A stretch of DNA of 64,000 nucleotides, taken from contig NZ_HG322951.1 in assembly GCF_000455325.1 (NCBI RefSeq), forward strand, positions 547,220-611,219, given 5' to 3'. The notes beneath the pieces were generated by a model. The model worked only from the letters and a program-made list of their open reading frames with translations. It had not been told where the DNA came from and made no database searches. This DNA comes from Mycolicibacterium septicum DSM 44393. GTDB taxonomy: Bacteria; Actinomycetota; Actinomycetes; Mycobacteriales; Mycobacteriaceae. Both the position numbers and the translations under genes were made by a program. Positions 63,313 through 64,000 of this stretch are shown one piece after another. Numbering within the stretch: the stretch's first letter is position 1; each line of letters begins with the position of its first letter.

Positions 63313-64000
63313 ATGTCTGACGACAAGATGCTGGCGCGGATCGCCGCACTGCTGCGTCAGGCCGAGGGCACCGACAATCGGCACGAGGCCGAGGCGTTCA
63401 TGGCCGCCGCCCAGCGGCTGGCCACCGCCACCGCCATCGACCTGGCGCTGGCTCGCGCGCATTCGGCCGAGCGGACCAAGGCGCAGATGCCGGTGCAGCG
63501 CACCATCACCATCGGCGAGGCCGGCACCAAGGGGCTGCGCACCTATGTGCAGCTGTTCGTGGTGATCGGCATGGCCAACGATGTGAAATGCGACGTGGCG
63601 TCCAACTCGACGTTCGTCTACGCGTACGGGTTCGCCGAGGACATCGACGCCACCCATGCGCTCTACACCAGCCTGGTGCTGCAGATGGTGAAGGCGTCGG
63701 AGAGCTACATCGCCTCGGGAGCGCACCGCCCGACCCCGACCATCACCGCCCGGCTCAACTTCCAGCTGGCCTTCGGGGCCCGGATCGGGCAGCGGCTGTC
63801 GGAAGCCAAAGAGGAGGCCCAGCGCGAGGCCGACGAGGCCGACCGGCCGGGTACCGCTATCGCGTTGCGGGACAAGGATATCGAGCTGCGCAGCTTCTAC
63901 CGGGAGACGTCGCAGGCCCGCGGCACCTGGCGGGCCGCCAGCGCGTCGGCCGGGTACTCGTCGGCCGCGCGCCGGGCCGGGGACCGTGCCGGCCGCCATG
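63313..64000 (+). CDS. DUF2786 family protein (Rv0184-like), 3' end outside window
   Basis: At least 229 residues visible; the frame is open at the window edge. It begins MSDDKMLARIAALLRQAEGTDNRHEAEAFMAAAQRLAT, the DUF2786 signature, and continues with YVQLFVVIGMANDVKCDVASNSTFVYAYGFAEDIDATHALYTSL, matching the actinobacterial family that includes M. tuberculosis Rv0184. Function unknown. It starts 63 bases after the lipoprotein gene on the same strand. The second half has long polar helices with EEAQREADEA. Confidence 0.88.
   Translation, partial: MSDDKMLARIAALLRQAEGTDNRHEAEAFMAAAQRLATATAIDLALARAHSAERTKAQMPVQRTITIGEAGTKGLRTYVQLFVVIGMANDVKCDVASNSTFVYAYGFAEDIDATHALYTSLVLQMVKASESYIASGAHRPTPTITARLNFQLAFGARIGQRLSEAKEEAQREADEADRPGTAIALRDKDIELRSFYRETSQARGTWRAASASAGYSSAARRAGDRAGRH

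Noticed and set aside
63279..63320. 13-codon ORF just before the DUF2786 gene
   Set aside because: No repeated regulatory codons, no promoter directly upstream, and no hairpin; does not resemble an attenuator.

Overview
The window is high-GC actinobacterial DNA from a Mycobacterium/Mycolicibacterium-type genome. The evidence is a complete mce1 operon (mce1R, fadD5, yrbE1A/B, mce1A-F and four Mce-associated genes), a PE-PPE-domain secreted protein, lipoproteins, frequent GTG starts, and many ATGA/GTGA start-stop overlaps. From memory, the gene order follows M. tuberculosis Rv0155 to Rv0184: pntA, adhE1/Rv0163/Rv0164, mce1 locus, pirin Rv0181c, sigG Rv0182c, Rv0183, Rv0184. Blocks of genes not found there are inserted, pointing to an environmental, rapid-growing type species. 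No comparison was run.

Layout. 1-5.2 kb: end of pntA, a TetR-CorA pair, a divergent CYP140-like P450 and a DUF3159 membrane protein. 5.2-8.6 kb: a TetR/3-hydroxyacyl-CoA dehydrogenase/oleate hydratase operon behind a strong palindrome. 8.6-11.5 kb: a sulfonate-type ABC transporter preceded by an 11-codon leader peptide ending Cys-Cys-Cys-Arg and an overlapping hairpin, which looks like a cysteine-responsive attenuator. 11.5-14.7 kb: an alpha/beta hydrolase, haloacid dehalogenase-like and quinone-oxidoreductase-like operon, divergent from a CGNR zinc-finger regulator. 14.8-21.7 kb: TetR/SDR, DoxX/ECF sigma factor, acyl-CoA dehydrogenase, alcohol dehydrogenase, thioesterase, SRPBCC protein and a small HTH-like protein.

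22.2-37.8 kb is the mce1 lipid-import locus. FadD5 would activate fatty acids, YrbE1A/B are the permease pair, Mce1A-F the envelope-spanning substrate-binding ring and tunnel proteins, and Mas1A-D accessory membrane proteins. yrbE1B carries a one-base insertion in a run of five C and reads in two frames. A DUF222-HNH gene further on is also frameshifted by one missing base in a G run. The two together suggest either genuine decay or homopolymer sequencing errors.

37.8-52 kb is accessory: YoaK-like protein, HNH gene, fructosamine kinase-like protein, a PE-PPE-like protein without the catalytic serine and with a Lys/Ala-rich helical tail, a TetR/carotenoid oxygenase pair with a perfect 31-bp palindrome across their junction, an acyltransferase-SGNH protein, a barnase/barstar pair, a degenerate cyclase domain, a phosphodiester glycosidase, and a GDT1-type Mn exporter behind a yybP-ykoY (Mn2+) riboswitch. 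52-64 kb: AraC/VOC/UvrA-like operon, sorbosone dehydrogenase/pirin, SDR, DUF1232, NDMA-type alcohol dehydrogenase, VOC protein, SigG-like sigma factor, monoacylglycerol lipase with its triad at the Rv0183 positions, a lipoprotein pseudo-hydrolase, and the start of a DUF2786 gene. No tRNA, rRNA, CRISPR or insertion sequence was seen.
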